This document shows positions 1 to 7,560 of a DNA stretch of 64,000 bases, piece by piece; the first letter of the stretch is position 1; each line of letters starts with the position of its first letter. Both the position numbers and the translations under genes were made by a program. Source of the stretch: Prolixibacteraceae bacterium JC049 (GTDB taxonomy: Bacteria > Bacteroidota > Bacteroidia > Bacteroidales > Prolixibacteraceae); NCBI GenBank assembly GCA_023369685.1, contig SACZ01000001.1:124381-188380 (forward strand). Reading direction: 5' to 3'. The notes below the pieces were generated by a model. It was not told the DNA's origin. It did no database searches and was given only the letters and a program-made list of their open reading frames with translations.

Positions 1-1
1 G

Positions 2-799
2 CTGAACAGCAAGCAGCTTGATATTAACACAAGGATTCCTTCTTTATACAAAGAGAAAGATATTGAAATCCGTAAAGAGATTTCAGAAGCTTTGCAAAGA
101 GGGAAAGTTGAATTCAATATTTTCATCGAATCGTTAGGTGAAACGAGCAATGCTGTTATTAACAAGCCAATCATTAAGTCATATTACGAGCAGTTGAACG
201 AGATAGGACAGGAAATTGGTTTGAACATCAACGACGGAATCATGCAGGTTATCACCCGTCTTCCTGATGCTGTGAAAATTCAATTCGAAGAATTGGACGA
301 GAACGAGTGGCTGGTTATTCGTGAGTCTGTGCGCAAAGCTTTGGCCGACTTGGTTACTTTCCGTAAGCAAGAGGGGATCTCTCTTTATAACGATATTAAA
401 GCCAATATCGAAAATATCCAACGCCTGCAGGCAGAAGTGGAGCCACATGAAGAAGAGCGTGTAGCTCGTGTAAAAGAGCGTTTGCGCGACGGCTTAAAAG
501 AGTTGGAGATGAATGGCAATGTAGACAACAATCGCTTCGAGCAAGAGCTTATTTTCTATATTGAAAAACTAGATATCAACGAAGAGAAAGTACGCTTAAC
601 CAACCACTGTAATTACTTCTTGGAAACAATGGAACAAGAAGGAAGCCAGGGGAAAAAGATGGGATTCATTGCACAGGAAATTGGTCGTGAGATCAACACT
701 ATGGGATCGAAAGCCAACCATTCTGAACTTCAGAAAATTGTCGTTCAAATGAAAGATTCATTGGAGCGTATTAAAGAGCAAGTACTGAATACACTATAA
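2..799 (+). CDS. yicC: YicC family endoribonuclease (5' truncated)
   Basis: The reading frame is open from the first base of the window, so the N-terminus lies outside; the first visible codons read L-N-S-K-Q-L-D, typical of the N-terminal YicC domain. The C-terminal DUF1732 part is complete, with the stretch around residues 220-245 of the visible part (MGFIAQEIGREINTMGSKAN) being the family hallmark. YicC proteins are reported metal-dependent endoribonucleases involved in RNA turnover. The gene is followed 62 bp later by gmk and then nadD, a common Bacteroidota order. An internal ATG at 92 exists but is not the start, because conserved YicC sequence continues upstream of it. Confidence 0.93.
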   Translation: MNSKQLDINTRIPSLYKEKDIEIRKEISEALQRGKVEFNIFIESLGETSNAVINKPIIKSYYEQLNEIGQEIGLNINDGIMQVITRLPDAVKIQFEELDENEWLVIRESVRKALADLVTFRKQEGISLYNDIKANIENIQRLQAEVEPHEEERVARVKERLRDGLKELEMNGNVDNNRFEQELIFYIEKLDINEEKVRLTNHCNYFLETMEQEGSQGKKMGFIAQEIGREINTMGSKANHSELQKIVVQMKDSLERIKEQVLNTL

Positions 800-861
800 A
801 ATACTTCAACGAAAAGCCTCTTTGCAAAAAGAGGTGTTGATTTTCTAAAACTATTTGAGAA

Positions 862-1428
862 ATGACTAAGGGGAAATTAATTATATTCTCAGCTCCTTCT
901 GGATCTGGGAAAACAACTATTGTACACCATTTATTGAAGAAAAACTTCAATCTGGAATTTTCTATTTCTGCAACTAGTCGTGCTCCTCGTCATACGGAAA
1001 CGCACGGAAAAGATTACTATTTCTTATCTAATGAAGAGTTTAAAAGTAGTGTGGCTAACGATGAGTTTTTAGAGTGGGAAGAGGTATATGCCGGATGTTG
1101 CTACGGAACTTTAAGAAGTGAAGTGGAACGCATTACATCGCAAGGGAAAAATGTGATTTTCGATGTGGATGTTGTTGGTGGAAGCAATATCAAACAGCAG
1201 TTTGGCGATGAAGCATTGGCCATTTTTGTACAGGCTCCATCAATTGAAGAGCTGGAAAAGCGTTTAGTAGCTCGTTCAACCGATACTCCAGAAGTCATTC
1301 AAAAACGTGTTGATAAAGCAGCATACGAATTAACATTTCGCGAGAAATTCGATAAAGTGATTGTTAACGATGACTTGGAAAAAGCTTTTGCCGAAGCAGA
1401 AGCAACATTGGAAGCATTTCTTAAATAA
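862..1428 (+). CDS. gmk: Guanylate kinase
   Basis: Converts GMP plus ATP to GDP plus ADP in the cytoplasm, the essential step of guanine nucleotide synthesis. The P-loop APSGSGKT lies at residues 11-18. The GMP-binding region with SATSRAPR and the D-Y-Y-F segment follows, and the length (188 aa) is normal. It sits 9 bp before nadD and downstream of yicC, so the three are probably cotranscribed. The ATG start gives the P-loop its usual distance from the N-terminus. Confidence 0.97.
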   Translation: MTKGKLIIFSAPSGSGKTTIVHHLLKKNFNLEFSISATSRAPRHTETHGKDYYFLSNEEFKSSVANDEFLEWEEVYAGCCYGTLRSEVERITSQGKNVIFDVDVVGGSNIKQQFGDEALAIFVQAPSIEELEKRLVARSTDTPEVIQKRVDKAAYELTFREKFDKVIVNDDLEKAFAEAEATLEAFLK

Positions 1429-1437
1429 AGAAGATTT

Positions 1438-2010
1438 ATGAAGGTAGGATTATATTTTGGATCGTTTAATCCAATTCACATTGGACACATGGCAATTGCC
1501 AATTATATGGTTGAGTATTCTTCGCTCGACCAACTTTGGTTTATTGTTAGTCCGCATAATCCGCTAAAAAATAAAAAAACACTTTTGCCCGAGTATCAAC
1601 GTTTAGAGTTGGTAAATCGGGCAATTGATTCCGACTTTCGATTTAGAGCTTCCAATATCGAATTCAACTTGCCACAGCCTTCATATACAATTGATACGTT
1701 GGTTCATCTTACCGAAAAGTATCCTAAGCACGACTTTTCGTTGATTATCGGTTCCGATAACCTAACCAGCTTTCACAAATGGAAGAACTACGAGATTCTT
1801 CTGCGCGACTACAATATATTGGTATACCCACGTCCTGATTTCGACGAAACAACTGTTACCAACTTAACCAATGTAGAAATTGTGCGAGCTCCCAATATGG
1901 AAGTTTCATCTTCATTCATTAGAAAAGCAATTGCCGAAGGTCGCGATGTTTGCCACTTTATGCCTAAAGAAGTAGCGGCTTATGTTGATGAAATGAATTT
2001 TTATAAATAG
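1438..2010 (+). CDS. nadD: Nicotinate (nicotinamide) nucleotide adenylyltransferase
   Basis: Adenylates nicotinate mononucleotide to deamido-NAD in NAD biosynthesis. The nucleotidyltransferase signature GSFNPIHIGH occupies residues 8-17, and the C-terminal SSSFIRK motif (ISSTxxR-type, around residue 160) completes the ATP site. The length (190 aa) is typical. It lies 9 bp after gmk and is probably translated from the same mRNA. Downstream, at 2041-2061, is a short heptad repeat. Confidence 0.96.
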   Translation: MKVGLYFGSFNPIHIGHMAIANYMVEYSSLDQLWFIVSPHNPLKNKKTLLPEYQRLELVNRAIDSDFRFRASNIEFNLPQPSYTIDTLVHLTEKYPKHDFSLIIGSDNLTSFHKWKNYEILLRDYNILVYPRPDFDETTVTNLTNVEIVRAPNMEVSSSFIRKAIAEGRDVCHFMPKEVAAYVDEMNFYK

Positions 2011-2040
2011 TAGAGATTTTTCTTTCCTCGTTCTAGACTA

Positions 2041-2061
2041 CCCATTACCCATTATCAATTA
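2041..2061. repeat. Short heptad repeat (CCCATTA)
   Basis: Two perfect CCCATTA units and one degenerate unit (TCAATTA) lie in tandem between nadD and the convergent gene at 2080. The 7-bp periodicity matches that of the repeats at 7125-7145 and 63787-63894. Confidence 0.5.
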
Positions 2062-2079
2062 ATCATCAAAAACTAACCA

Positions 2080-2475
2080 TTAATAATAGCTTGGTCCCAT
2101 ATAGAATTTCCACCCCCATGCTAAAAGAAGCGTAGCAAAAAATAGCCATGCAACAAGTGCGGAGATTGTGAATGGTTTCTTTTTGATTAATGCTATTGAA
2201 GCTCTGAATGCCAGATAGGCATAAAACAGGTAAATAGGAATGGTAAATAGGTTAAATCGGATACTTTCCAAGAGGTGCCCTGCTATCAGGTGTTTAAAAC
2301 TTCGGGTCATCCCACATGTTGGGCATGGAGTGTGTGTTAGTTTCTTGAAAAGACACTCTAGTTCAACTGTTGAGGGAGATGAGAATAGGGGATAAAAAAT
2401 CATCAGCAAAAAACTACCGATGATTCCTAAATAAACAATTTGTTCAAATGCAATATACTTCCGTCTTCGTATCAT
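2080..2475 (-). CDS. DUF2752 family membrane protein
   Basis: A 131-aa protein with about three hydrophobic segments and the DUF2752 hallmark CPTCGMTRSF around residues 51-60, followed by a conserved H-L-I-A-G-H stretch. The family has no established function; the Cys pair and the following Thr-Arg are its conserved core. The next gene upstream (2480-2680, same strand) ends only 4 bp before it and encodes a small zinc-ribbon membrane protein, so the two form a pair. Confidence 0.8.
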   Translation of the reverse strand: MIRRRKYIAFEQIVYLGIIGSFLLMIFYPLFSSPSTVELECLFKKLTHTPCPTCGMTRSFKHLIAGHLLESIRFNLFTIPIYLFYAYLAFRASIALIKKKPFTISALVAWLFFATLLLAWGWKFYMGPSYY

Positions 2476-2479
2476 TCAT

Positions 2480-2680
2480 CTAATTAATTCTAAATCCACA
2501 GTGATGGCAGCGAACAACTTCTTCTTTCAAGCTATCTACTACAAATGGGATCCAGCACAATGGGAAACAAACAAATAAAAGGATCGCGAAAATAATCCAC
2601 GCTTCGGTTGCTATTTTCTTTTCAACAAAAGGCATGCCTTCGTGATTACAGTAGGGACATTTGATTGCCATGGTTCTCAT
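2480..2680 (-). CDS. Small zinc-ribbon membrane protein
   Basis: A 66-aa protein with CPYC near the N-terminus (residues 8-11), a central hydrophobic segment (IIFAILLFVCFPLCWIPFVV) and a C-terminal CHHC pair. This arrangement suggests two zinc-knuckle halves on either side of a membrane segment. Translation could begin at the first Met or at Met4, right before the first Cys pair. It is probably cotranscribed with the DUF2752 gene. No function can be assigned. Confidence 0.7.
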   Translation of the reverse strand: MRTMAIKCPYCNHEGMPFVEKKIATEAWIIFAILLFVCFPLCWIPFVVDSLKEEVVRCHHCGFRIN

Positions 2681-2741
2681 GTTTTTAATTAATAGATGTT
2701 ATACGTTTGATAAGTATTGTTCGTTTAAATTTTATTACATA

Positions 2742-3272
2742 TTAAAACCAATATTTTATCTCTTTTTTCAACTCACTCACTGCTACATCTATTGGACTCT
2801 CTTCTAACATACTGTAATATTCAATAATTGAGCGGGCTAATTCAAGTGCTGGAGCATCAGGGCGTAGCTCTTCGGTTGATTCGTGAATCAATTTAATAAC
2901 ACTCTCTTTGGCATTGGATATATACCCCCAGCTTTTGGCTGAAATGTAAATCTGTTGGGTCAAGTTATGGTCGAATTCTGAACGAATTGCCTGTAAAAGT
3001 TGTTGCTGATATTGGCTTACATTCTGGTTTGCAGCATTAACGCGTAAAGCTAAAGCCGATGGTTTTATACGTTCCAGCAATAAAATAAGACGTTCTGCTG
3101 CTTGTAAACGAATCTGAATAGTCTCTTTGCTGAGGTCGCTCCTATACGAAAATTCTCGCTTCTTCTGATCCTCAGAGAAGAATTTTTTTATGGTGTACCA
3201 GAAGGCTAGATATAATATAATGGAAGGAAAAACGATCAATCCTATTGCAAAAAGTTGATTTTCGATAGTCAT
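2742..3272 (-). CDS. Membrane-anchored conserved hypothetical protein (DUF7935-like)
   Basis: A 176-aa protein with one N-terminal membrane helix (about residues 8-28) followed by a cytoplasmic helical region rich in Glu, Arg and Gln. The segment ETIQIRLQAAERLILLLERI is typical of a Bacteroidota-specific family of unknown function (DUF7935, recalled from memory). It lies 62 bp upstream of the zinc-ribbon gene on the same strand. No catalytic motif is visible. Confidence 0.65.
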   Translation of the reverse strand: MTIENQLFAIGLIVFPSIILYLAFWYTIKKFFSEDQKKREFSYRSDLSKETIQIRLQAAERLILLLERIKPSALALRVNAANQNVSQYQQQLLQAIRSEFDHNLTQQIYISAKSWGYISNAKESVIKLIHESTEELRPDAPALELARSIIEYYSMLEESPIDVAVSELKKEIKYWF

Positions 3273-3420
3273 TTTGTTACTTTATTTAATGAAAACGCCT
3301 GAGTGCTTTCATTTTGTAAATTAAATGTTAAAAAATATGTCAGAATATCACTAAAATCATATTCCGACGCTTGCAAATTTGCTATCTTGCAGTCGTAATA
3401 AAAGTAATAGAAAAAACCGA

Positions 3421-3442
3421 TTTCCTTATTACCGTAAGGAAA
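3421..3442 (+). promoter_or_regulatory. Hairpin in the 5' region of the aminotransferase gene
   Basis: A perfect 8-bp inverted repeat, TTTCCTTA...TAAGGAAA with a 6-nt loop, lies 45 bp before the aminotransferase start and downstream of a promoter-like region (TATCTTGC near 3390). There is no T-run, so it is not a terminator; it may shape the mRNA leader. Confidence 0.35.
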
Positions 3443-3486
3443 TTTGCGACTATTGATAATATAAATTCGCTAAATTCAAGAAAGTT

Positions 3487-4680
3487 ATGGAGAAAGTTGC
3501 TGATAGAATTGCACGCCTGTCCACTTCGGCAACCTTAGCAATGGCTCAAAAAAGCCGGGAATTAAAAGCTCAAGGTCTTGATGTAATTAGTTTGAGTGTT
3601 GGAGAACCAGATTTCGATACTCCTGATTTTATTAAAGAGGCTGCCAAAAAAGCGATAGATGATAATTTTTCGCATTATTCGCCAGTTCCTGGATATCCGG
3701 TATTGCGTCAAGCTATTGTAAAAAAGCTTAAAAAAGATAACGGCTTGGATTATGCCGAAGATCAAATCATTGTGAGCAATGGTGCTAAGCATTCGCTAGC
3801 TAATATTTTACAAGCTGTTGTAAATCCTGGCGACGAAGTAATTGTTCCTGCACCTTTTTGGGTAAGCTATATCGAGTTGGTTAAATTAGCAGAAGGAGAA
3901 AATGTAATTATTTCTGCTGGTGTAGAAAGTGATTTCAAAATTACTCCAGAACAATTAGAAGCAGCAATTACACCAAAAACCAGAGCATTCCTATTCAGTA
4001 GTCCTAGTAATCCAACAGGAAGTGTCTACACAAAAGAGGAATTACAAGCATTGGTTGATGTATTTGCAAAATACCCAGATATCATCATTATTTCAGATGA
4101 GATCTATGAGTACATTACTTATGGTGTTGACCATGTTTCTATTGCTCAGTTCCCTGAAGTTCACGATAGAGTAGTAGTGGTAAATGGTGTATCGAAAGCA
4201 TACGCTATGACAGGTTACCGTATTGGTTACATGGCTGCTCCTTTATGGATTGCAAAAGCATGTAATAAGCTGCAAGGACAATACACTTCTGGTGCTAATT
4301 CTGTTGCTCAGATTGCATCGACCGAAGCTATCAATTCAGATAATAGCGAGGTGAAGCGTATGGTTGTTCAGTTTAATAAGCGTCGTGACTTAGTATTAGA
4401 CATGATGGCTGATATTCCTGGAATTAAAACTTGTACGCCTCCGGGAGCATTCTACGTTTTCCCAGATGTATCTTCTTATTTTGGAAAATCGAATGGTGAA
4501 ACAGTAATCAAAGATGCCAACGAGCTTTGTTTATTCCTATTGGAAAAGAAACTTATCGCTTGTGTGTCGGGTGAAGCATTTGGTTCACCAGAATGTATTC
4601 GCTTATCGTATGCTGCTTCAGAAGAGCAGTTGATTGAAGCCATTAAACGTTTGAAAGACGGTTTGGCAATGTTGAAATAA
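3487..4680 (+). CDS. Pyridoxal-phosphate aminotransferase, aspartate aminotransferase type (class I)
   Basis: A 397-aa class I/II aminotransferase. The PLP-binding Lys is K237 in the segment SKAYAMTGYRIGY, and the cofactor pocket includes N in SSPSNPTG and the D-E-I-Y segment. The N-terminal SLSVGEPDFDTP is characteristic of subgroup I-gamma aspartate aminotransferases. It probably interconverts aspartate and oxaloacetate with 2-oxoglutarate, though aromatic or prephenate activity cannot be excluded. A strong terminator follows at once. It is monocistronic by layout, with the upstream gene divergent. Confidence 0.92.
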   Translation: MEKVADRIARLSTSATLAMAQKSRELKAQGLDVISLSVGEPDFDTPDFIKEAAKKAIDDNFSHYSPVPGYPVLRQAIVKKLKKDNGLDYAEDQIIVSNGAKHSLANILQAVVNPGDEVIVPAPFWVSYIELVKLAEGENVIISAGVESDFKITPEQLEAAITPKTRAFLFSSPSNPTGSVYTKEELQALVDVFAKYPDIIIISDEIYEYITYGVDHVSIAQFPEVHDRVVVVNGVSKAYAMTGYRIGYMAAPLWIAKACNKLQGQYTSGANSVAQIASTEAINSDNSEVKRMVVQFNKRRDLVLDMMADIPGIKTCTPPGAFYVFPDVSSYFGKSNGETVIKDANELCLFLLEKKLIACVSGEAFGSPECIRLSYAASEEQLIEAIKRLKDGLAMLK

Positions 4681-4703
4681 ATTGACGTGATTATATTTTT
4701 AGG

Positions 4704-4741
4704 GCGGCTGTTTTTGATAGGATAAAACAGCCGCTTTTTTT
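4704..4741 (+). terminator. Rho-independent terminator after aminotransferase gene
   Basis: An 11-bp stem (GCGGCTGTTTT with AAAACAGCCGC), a 9-nt loop and a run of T. It separates the aminotransferase gene from the convergent gene that ends at 4740. Confidence 0.9.
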
Positions 4742-5144
4742 ATTGCTTATCCGATTGTTCTGTTGGTGTCGCTTGTTTCTCTTTTGATACCTTAGGGTCT
4801 TGAGTTAGTATCAAAAATACGACTAGAGCAAGTGCTGCAATTAAGCCATTTAAGAATCGATTGCTCTTTTTCTTCAACATCAACAGAAGTGCAACAATAG
4901 AAACAGATCCCATTCCTAGGATTATTTTACTCATGGCAACCAATTGACGTTCGCGTGCAATTTCTACATTTAACTCTCCGGTGTAAAGGGTGTAACCAGC
5001 AAACAGAGCTGCCATCAAATACATTGCAAATGCAATAATGGTTAACTTAGGTTTTTTCTCCGACCATCCGAAAATCTGAAATCCTAAGCCAATAAATAAT
5101 CCCCACTGTAATACACTGAATATAAATAGTTGAGTTGGTGTCAT
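4740..5144 (-). CDS. Four-helix membrane protein of unknown function
   Basis: A 134-aa protein with four hydrophobic helices (about residues 8-25, 34-56, 72-87 and 97-113) and a polar C-terminal tail rich in Lys, Glu and Gln. No family motif is recognised. It converges on the aminotransferase gene and shares its terminator region. Confidence 0.65.
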   Translation of the reverse strand: MTPTQLFIFSVLQWGLFIGLGFQIFGWSEKKPKLTIIAFAMYLMAALFAGYTLYTGELNVEIARERQLVAMSKIILGMGSVSIVALLLMLKKKSNRFLNGLIAALALVVFLILTQDPKVSKEKQATPTEQSDKQ

Positions 5145-5215
5145 TATCGTTCTAATAAATGATTAAAAAATTGAATAGTGCTTTACCGAATTAAAGCAGC
5201 GCTAAAATTAATCAT

Positions 5216-5223
5216 TATTTTTG
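5216..5223 (+). promoter_or_regulatory. Bacteroidota -7 element before HAD gene
   Basis: TATTTTTG matches TAnnTTTG and lies 28 bp before the start codon of the HAD phosphatase. No convincing -33 TTTG is seen. Confidence 0.45.
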
Positions 5224-5250
5224 CCCGCAGAATAAAATGAGAGAATTATA

Positions 5251-5859
5251 ATGACTAACAAAAAGATAACCATTAATCCTAAGGCAAAAGGATTGATCTT
5301 CGATTTAGATGGAACAATTGCCGACACTATGCCAGCGCACTACATTGCGTGGAGAAATGCATTGAAACCTTATGGAATTGATTTCCCAATTGATGTTTTT
5401 GAATCGATGGCTGGAATGCCTCGTTTGGCAACAGTGGAGCGACTGAACGAGATGTATGGCACCAATATGGATGCCAAAGAGGTGAGTGACCTGAAAGAGA
5501 TAGAGTTTGAAAAAACATTGGTTTCTGCAAAGGTGGTAGAGCCTGTTTTCGATGTAATAAAAGAATACCACGGAAAGCTCCCAATGGCTGTAGGTACAGG
5601 TGGTTGTCGCCACATTGCAACTCAGACCATGAAGCTATTAGGTATCGATGAGTATATCGATATTTTAGTTTCTTCAGATGATATTTCCAATCCAAAGCCA
5701 CATCCGGAAACGTTTTTGAAATGTGCAGAGCATATTGGCGTTGATCCGGTTGATTGCGAAGTGTTTGAAGATGCCAAGTTAGGTATTGATGCGGCAAAAT
5801 CGGCAGGTATGATGTGGATTGATGTGACAGATTATTACGAGGTTACAATTGGGGAATAA
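5251..5859 (+). CDS. HAD-superfamily hydrolase, beta-phosphoglucomutase / sugar-phosphatase type
   Basis: A 202-aa cytoplasmic HAD enzyme. Motif I FDLDGTIADT carries the nucleophile D18 and acid/base D20. Motif II is probably the Thr in VGTGG, motif III the Lys in NPKPHPE, and motif IV FEDAKLGIDAA. The helical cap between residues 30 and 95 and the PxPE segment resemble E. coli YqaB (fructose-1-phosphatase) and beta-phosphoglucomutase. The natural substrate, probably a small phosphorylated sugar, cannot be read from sequence. It is flanked by independent genes. Confidence 0.85.
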   Translation: MTNKKITINPKAKGLIFDLDGTIADTMPAHYIAWRNALKPYGIDFPIDVFESMAGMPRLATVERLNEMYGTNMDAKEVSDLKEIEFEKTLVSAKVVEPVFDVIKEYHGKLPMAVGTGGCRHIATQTMKLLGIDEYIDILVSSDDISNPKPHPETFLKCAEHIGVDPVDCEVFEDAKLGIDAAKSAGMMWIDVTDYYEVTIGE

Positions 5860-6017
5860 TCTTCGATATTCAAAAGAAGTTACGTTACAGATAATTGGTA
5901 CAACTATTCAATAGTTAGATCAATCTATATACTTATTAGTTTTGAAGTAGTGGCTTTTTCATTTTCATTACCTTAGATTAATAATTAATTATTGTCAAAA
6001 AAAGTTTGACTGCCGAT

Positions 6018-7034
6018 ATGAAGAAATTTTTATATGCGGTTTCTGTTGCAGCTCTTTTATGGGGATGTCAGCCTTCTCCTAAAACAGTTACCGATGGTCA
6101 TGTAACCGTGGCTTTTTACAATGTCGAAAACCTATTCGATACTATTCAGGGATCTAATCCTCGTGATAAAGATTTTATTCCTACATCTAAGAAGAAGTGG
6201 AACAGTAAACGATACCTGAAAAAGGTGAATGACATTGGTAAGGTACTATCGAGTATCAACAGTGTTGATTTACCTGAAGTGATTGGTTTATGCGAAGTGG
6301 AAAACAGATTGGTTTTGGAAGATTTGGTGGCTTCGTCGAACCTAAAGAAAGGAAACTATAAAATTGCTCATATCGAAAGTCCTGACTATAGAGGAATTGA
6401 TGTGGCAATGATTTATCGTCCTGCCGAGTTCGAGTTTGTCTCTCAGGAAGCACTTGCTGTAACTTTCCCCGATGCGCCTAACTATACTACTCGCGATATC
6501 TTATACGTAAAAGGAAAGTTAGACGGAGAGGTGTATCATCTGTTTGTAAATCACTGGCCATCACGTCGCGGTGGAATGGAGAAGTCGGAGCCTAAGCGTG
6601 TGCAAGCAGCTGCTGTCTTGAAGAAGAAGGTAGATGAAATTAAGCAGAAGGATGCCAATGCGCGTATCATCATCATGGGAGATATGAACGATGAGCCTTC
6701 TAATAAAAGTTTAGCAGAAACTTTAGGAGCATCTGAGAAGCCAAATACTTCTGGTTTGTTCAATATGATGTACGATAACCATTTGGCAAAGACAGGAAGT
6801 TATAATTTTCGTGGTAACTGGAATATGATTGACAATATGGTTGTTTCAGATAACTTGCTTACAGAAGGAAAGTTGAAAACAACTGCTAATGATGGTAATG
6901 TATTCCATGAACGATTTATGGAATACCACAATAAGAAGTTTAAGTCAATGTCGCCTAGTAGAACTTTCGGAGGAAATAATTACTACGGTGGAATTAGTGA
7001 CCACTTCCCAATTTATTTTGAGCTGAAGAAGTAG
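6018..7034 (+). CDS. Secreted endonuclease/exonuclease/phosphatase-family lipoprotein
   Basis: ATG 6018 is preferred to the in-frame TTG at 6006 because it gives a clean lipoprotein signal (MKKFLYAVSVAALLWGC, lipid Cys at residue 17). The mature part has the EEP fold hallmarks: FYNVENLFD at the start, the metal-binding Glu in CEVENR, VNHWPSRRGG, the MGDMND motif and C-terminal SDHFPI with the catalytic His. The family cleaves phosphodiester bonds (nuclease or phosphodiesterase). A periplasmic or surface role in extracellular nucleic acid use is an inference. A terminator follows. Confidence 0.88.
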   Translation: MKKFLYAVSVAALLWGCQPSPKTVTDGHVTVAFYNVENLFDTIQGSNPRDKDFIPTSKKKWNSKRYLKKVNDIGKVLSSINSVDLPEVIGLCEVENRLVLEDLVASSNLKKGNYKIAHIESPDYRGIDVAMIYRPAEFEFVSQEALAVTFPDAPNYTTRDILYVKGKLDGEVYHLFVNHWPSRRGGMEKSEPKRVQAAAVLKKKVDEIKQKDANARIIIMGDMNDEPSNKSLAETLGASEKPNTSGLFNMMYDNHLAKTGSYNFRGNWNMIDNMVVSDNLLTEGKLKTTANDGNVFHERFMEYHNKKFKSMSPSRTFGGNNYYGGISDHFPIYFELKK

Positions 7035-7054
7035 GTTCAGAATATATTCTAAAT

Positions 7055-7097
7055 AAAAAGTCAAATCGATAAAACATATTTCGGTTTGACTTTTTTG
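7055..7097 (+). terminator. Terminator after EEP lipoprotein gene
   Basis: A long stem (AAAAAGTCAAATCGA paired with TCGGTTTGACTTTTT, one G-T pair) with a 12-nt loop, followed by T6. It works on the plus strand and probably on both. Confidence 0.88.
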
Positions 7098-7124
7098 TTT
7101 TATACCAGGTTTGTGTTGGAGCAG

Positions 7125-7145
7125 GGAGTCAGGAATCAGGAATCA
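7125..7145. repeat. Heptad repeat (GGAATCA)
   Basis: GGAGTCA followed by two perfect GGAATCA units in tandem. It continues into an imperfect inverted sequence (GGTGACTTCTGACTTC). Confidence 0.55.
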
Positions 7146-7224
7146 GGTGACTTCTGACTTCATCGCAAATAACGCCTACATCAAATTTTGTAGAAAAGAG
7201 AATTAATTGGCATTGAAAAACAAA

Positions 7225-7267
7225 CGCTAGCGCAAATTTGTAATTCGTGCTATTCACTACGCTAGCG
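7225..7267. repeat. Paired CGCTAGCG palindromes
   Basis: Two identical 8-bp palindromes CGCTAGCG lie 35 bp apart, flanking an AT-rich core. The DNA could form either two small cruciforms or one larger hairpin. This resembles a REP-type intergenic unit. Confidence 0.4.
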
Positions 7268-7560
7268 AACGGGGCCTGTTGTGTGATTCCTAGATTCAAT
7301 ATTCTTCTTTACATGTTGCACCCCATACAGCCAATTGACTTCGACAATGGACAATGCTTGGGGCGCTTGGGCTGGTGGGATACCATCTTTCTACCATACT
7401 ATCATCGCTACGCGATTTCCCCCTCCCCTTTGAACTTAAAGTGGAATTCGGATGCCATTTTTGTGGTTGGGAGTAATAGAGACAAGAGGCCTATGCTTGG
7501 CAATTTAGTGTAAAATAATGCGTATATTTTGGGCTTGTAAATCACACAGGAAGTATCAGA

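Larger units (their letters stand above)
7098..7560. other. Gene-free 460-bp stretch with repeats before uvrB
   Basis: No credible gene is seen. It contains the heptad GGAATCA array at 7125-7145, two copies of the 8-bp palindrome CGCTAGCG (7225-7232 and 7260-7267), and a short hairpin ATCGCTACGCGAT near 7404-7416. Base composition is locally more GC-rich than in the neighbouring genes. The 88-codon frame at 7247-7513 has no family resemblance and lacks a ribosome-binding context. The stretch looks like decayed mobile or repetitive DNA, with the uvrB promoter probably in the last 60 bp. Confidence 0.5.

Noticed and set aside
5305-5797. Long antisense frames inside the HAD phosphatase gene
   Set aside because: Shadows of the supported plus-strand gene; no motifs on the opposite strand.
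7247-7513. 88-codon plus-strand frame in the gap before uvrB
   Set aside because: No family resemblance, no ribosome-binding context, and it spans repeat-derived sequence; treated as non-coding.
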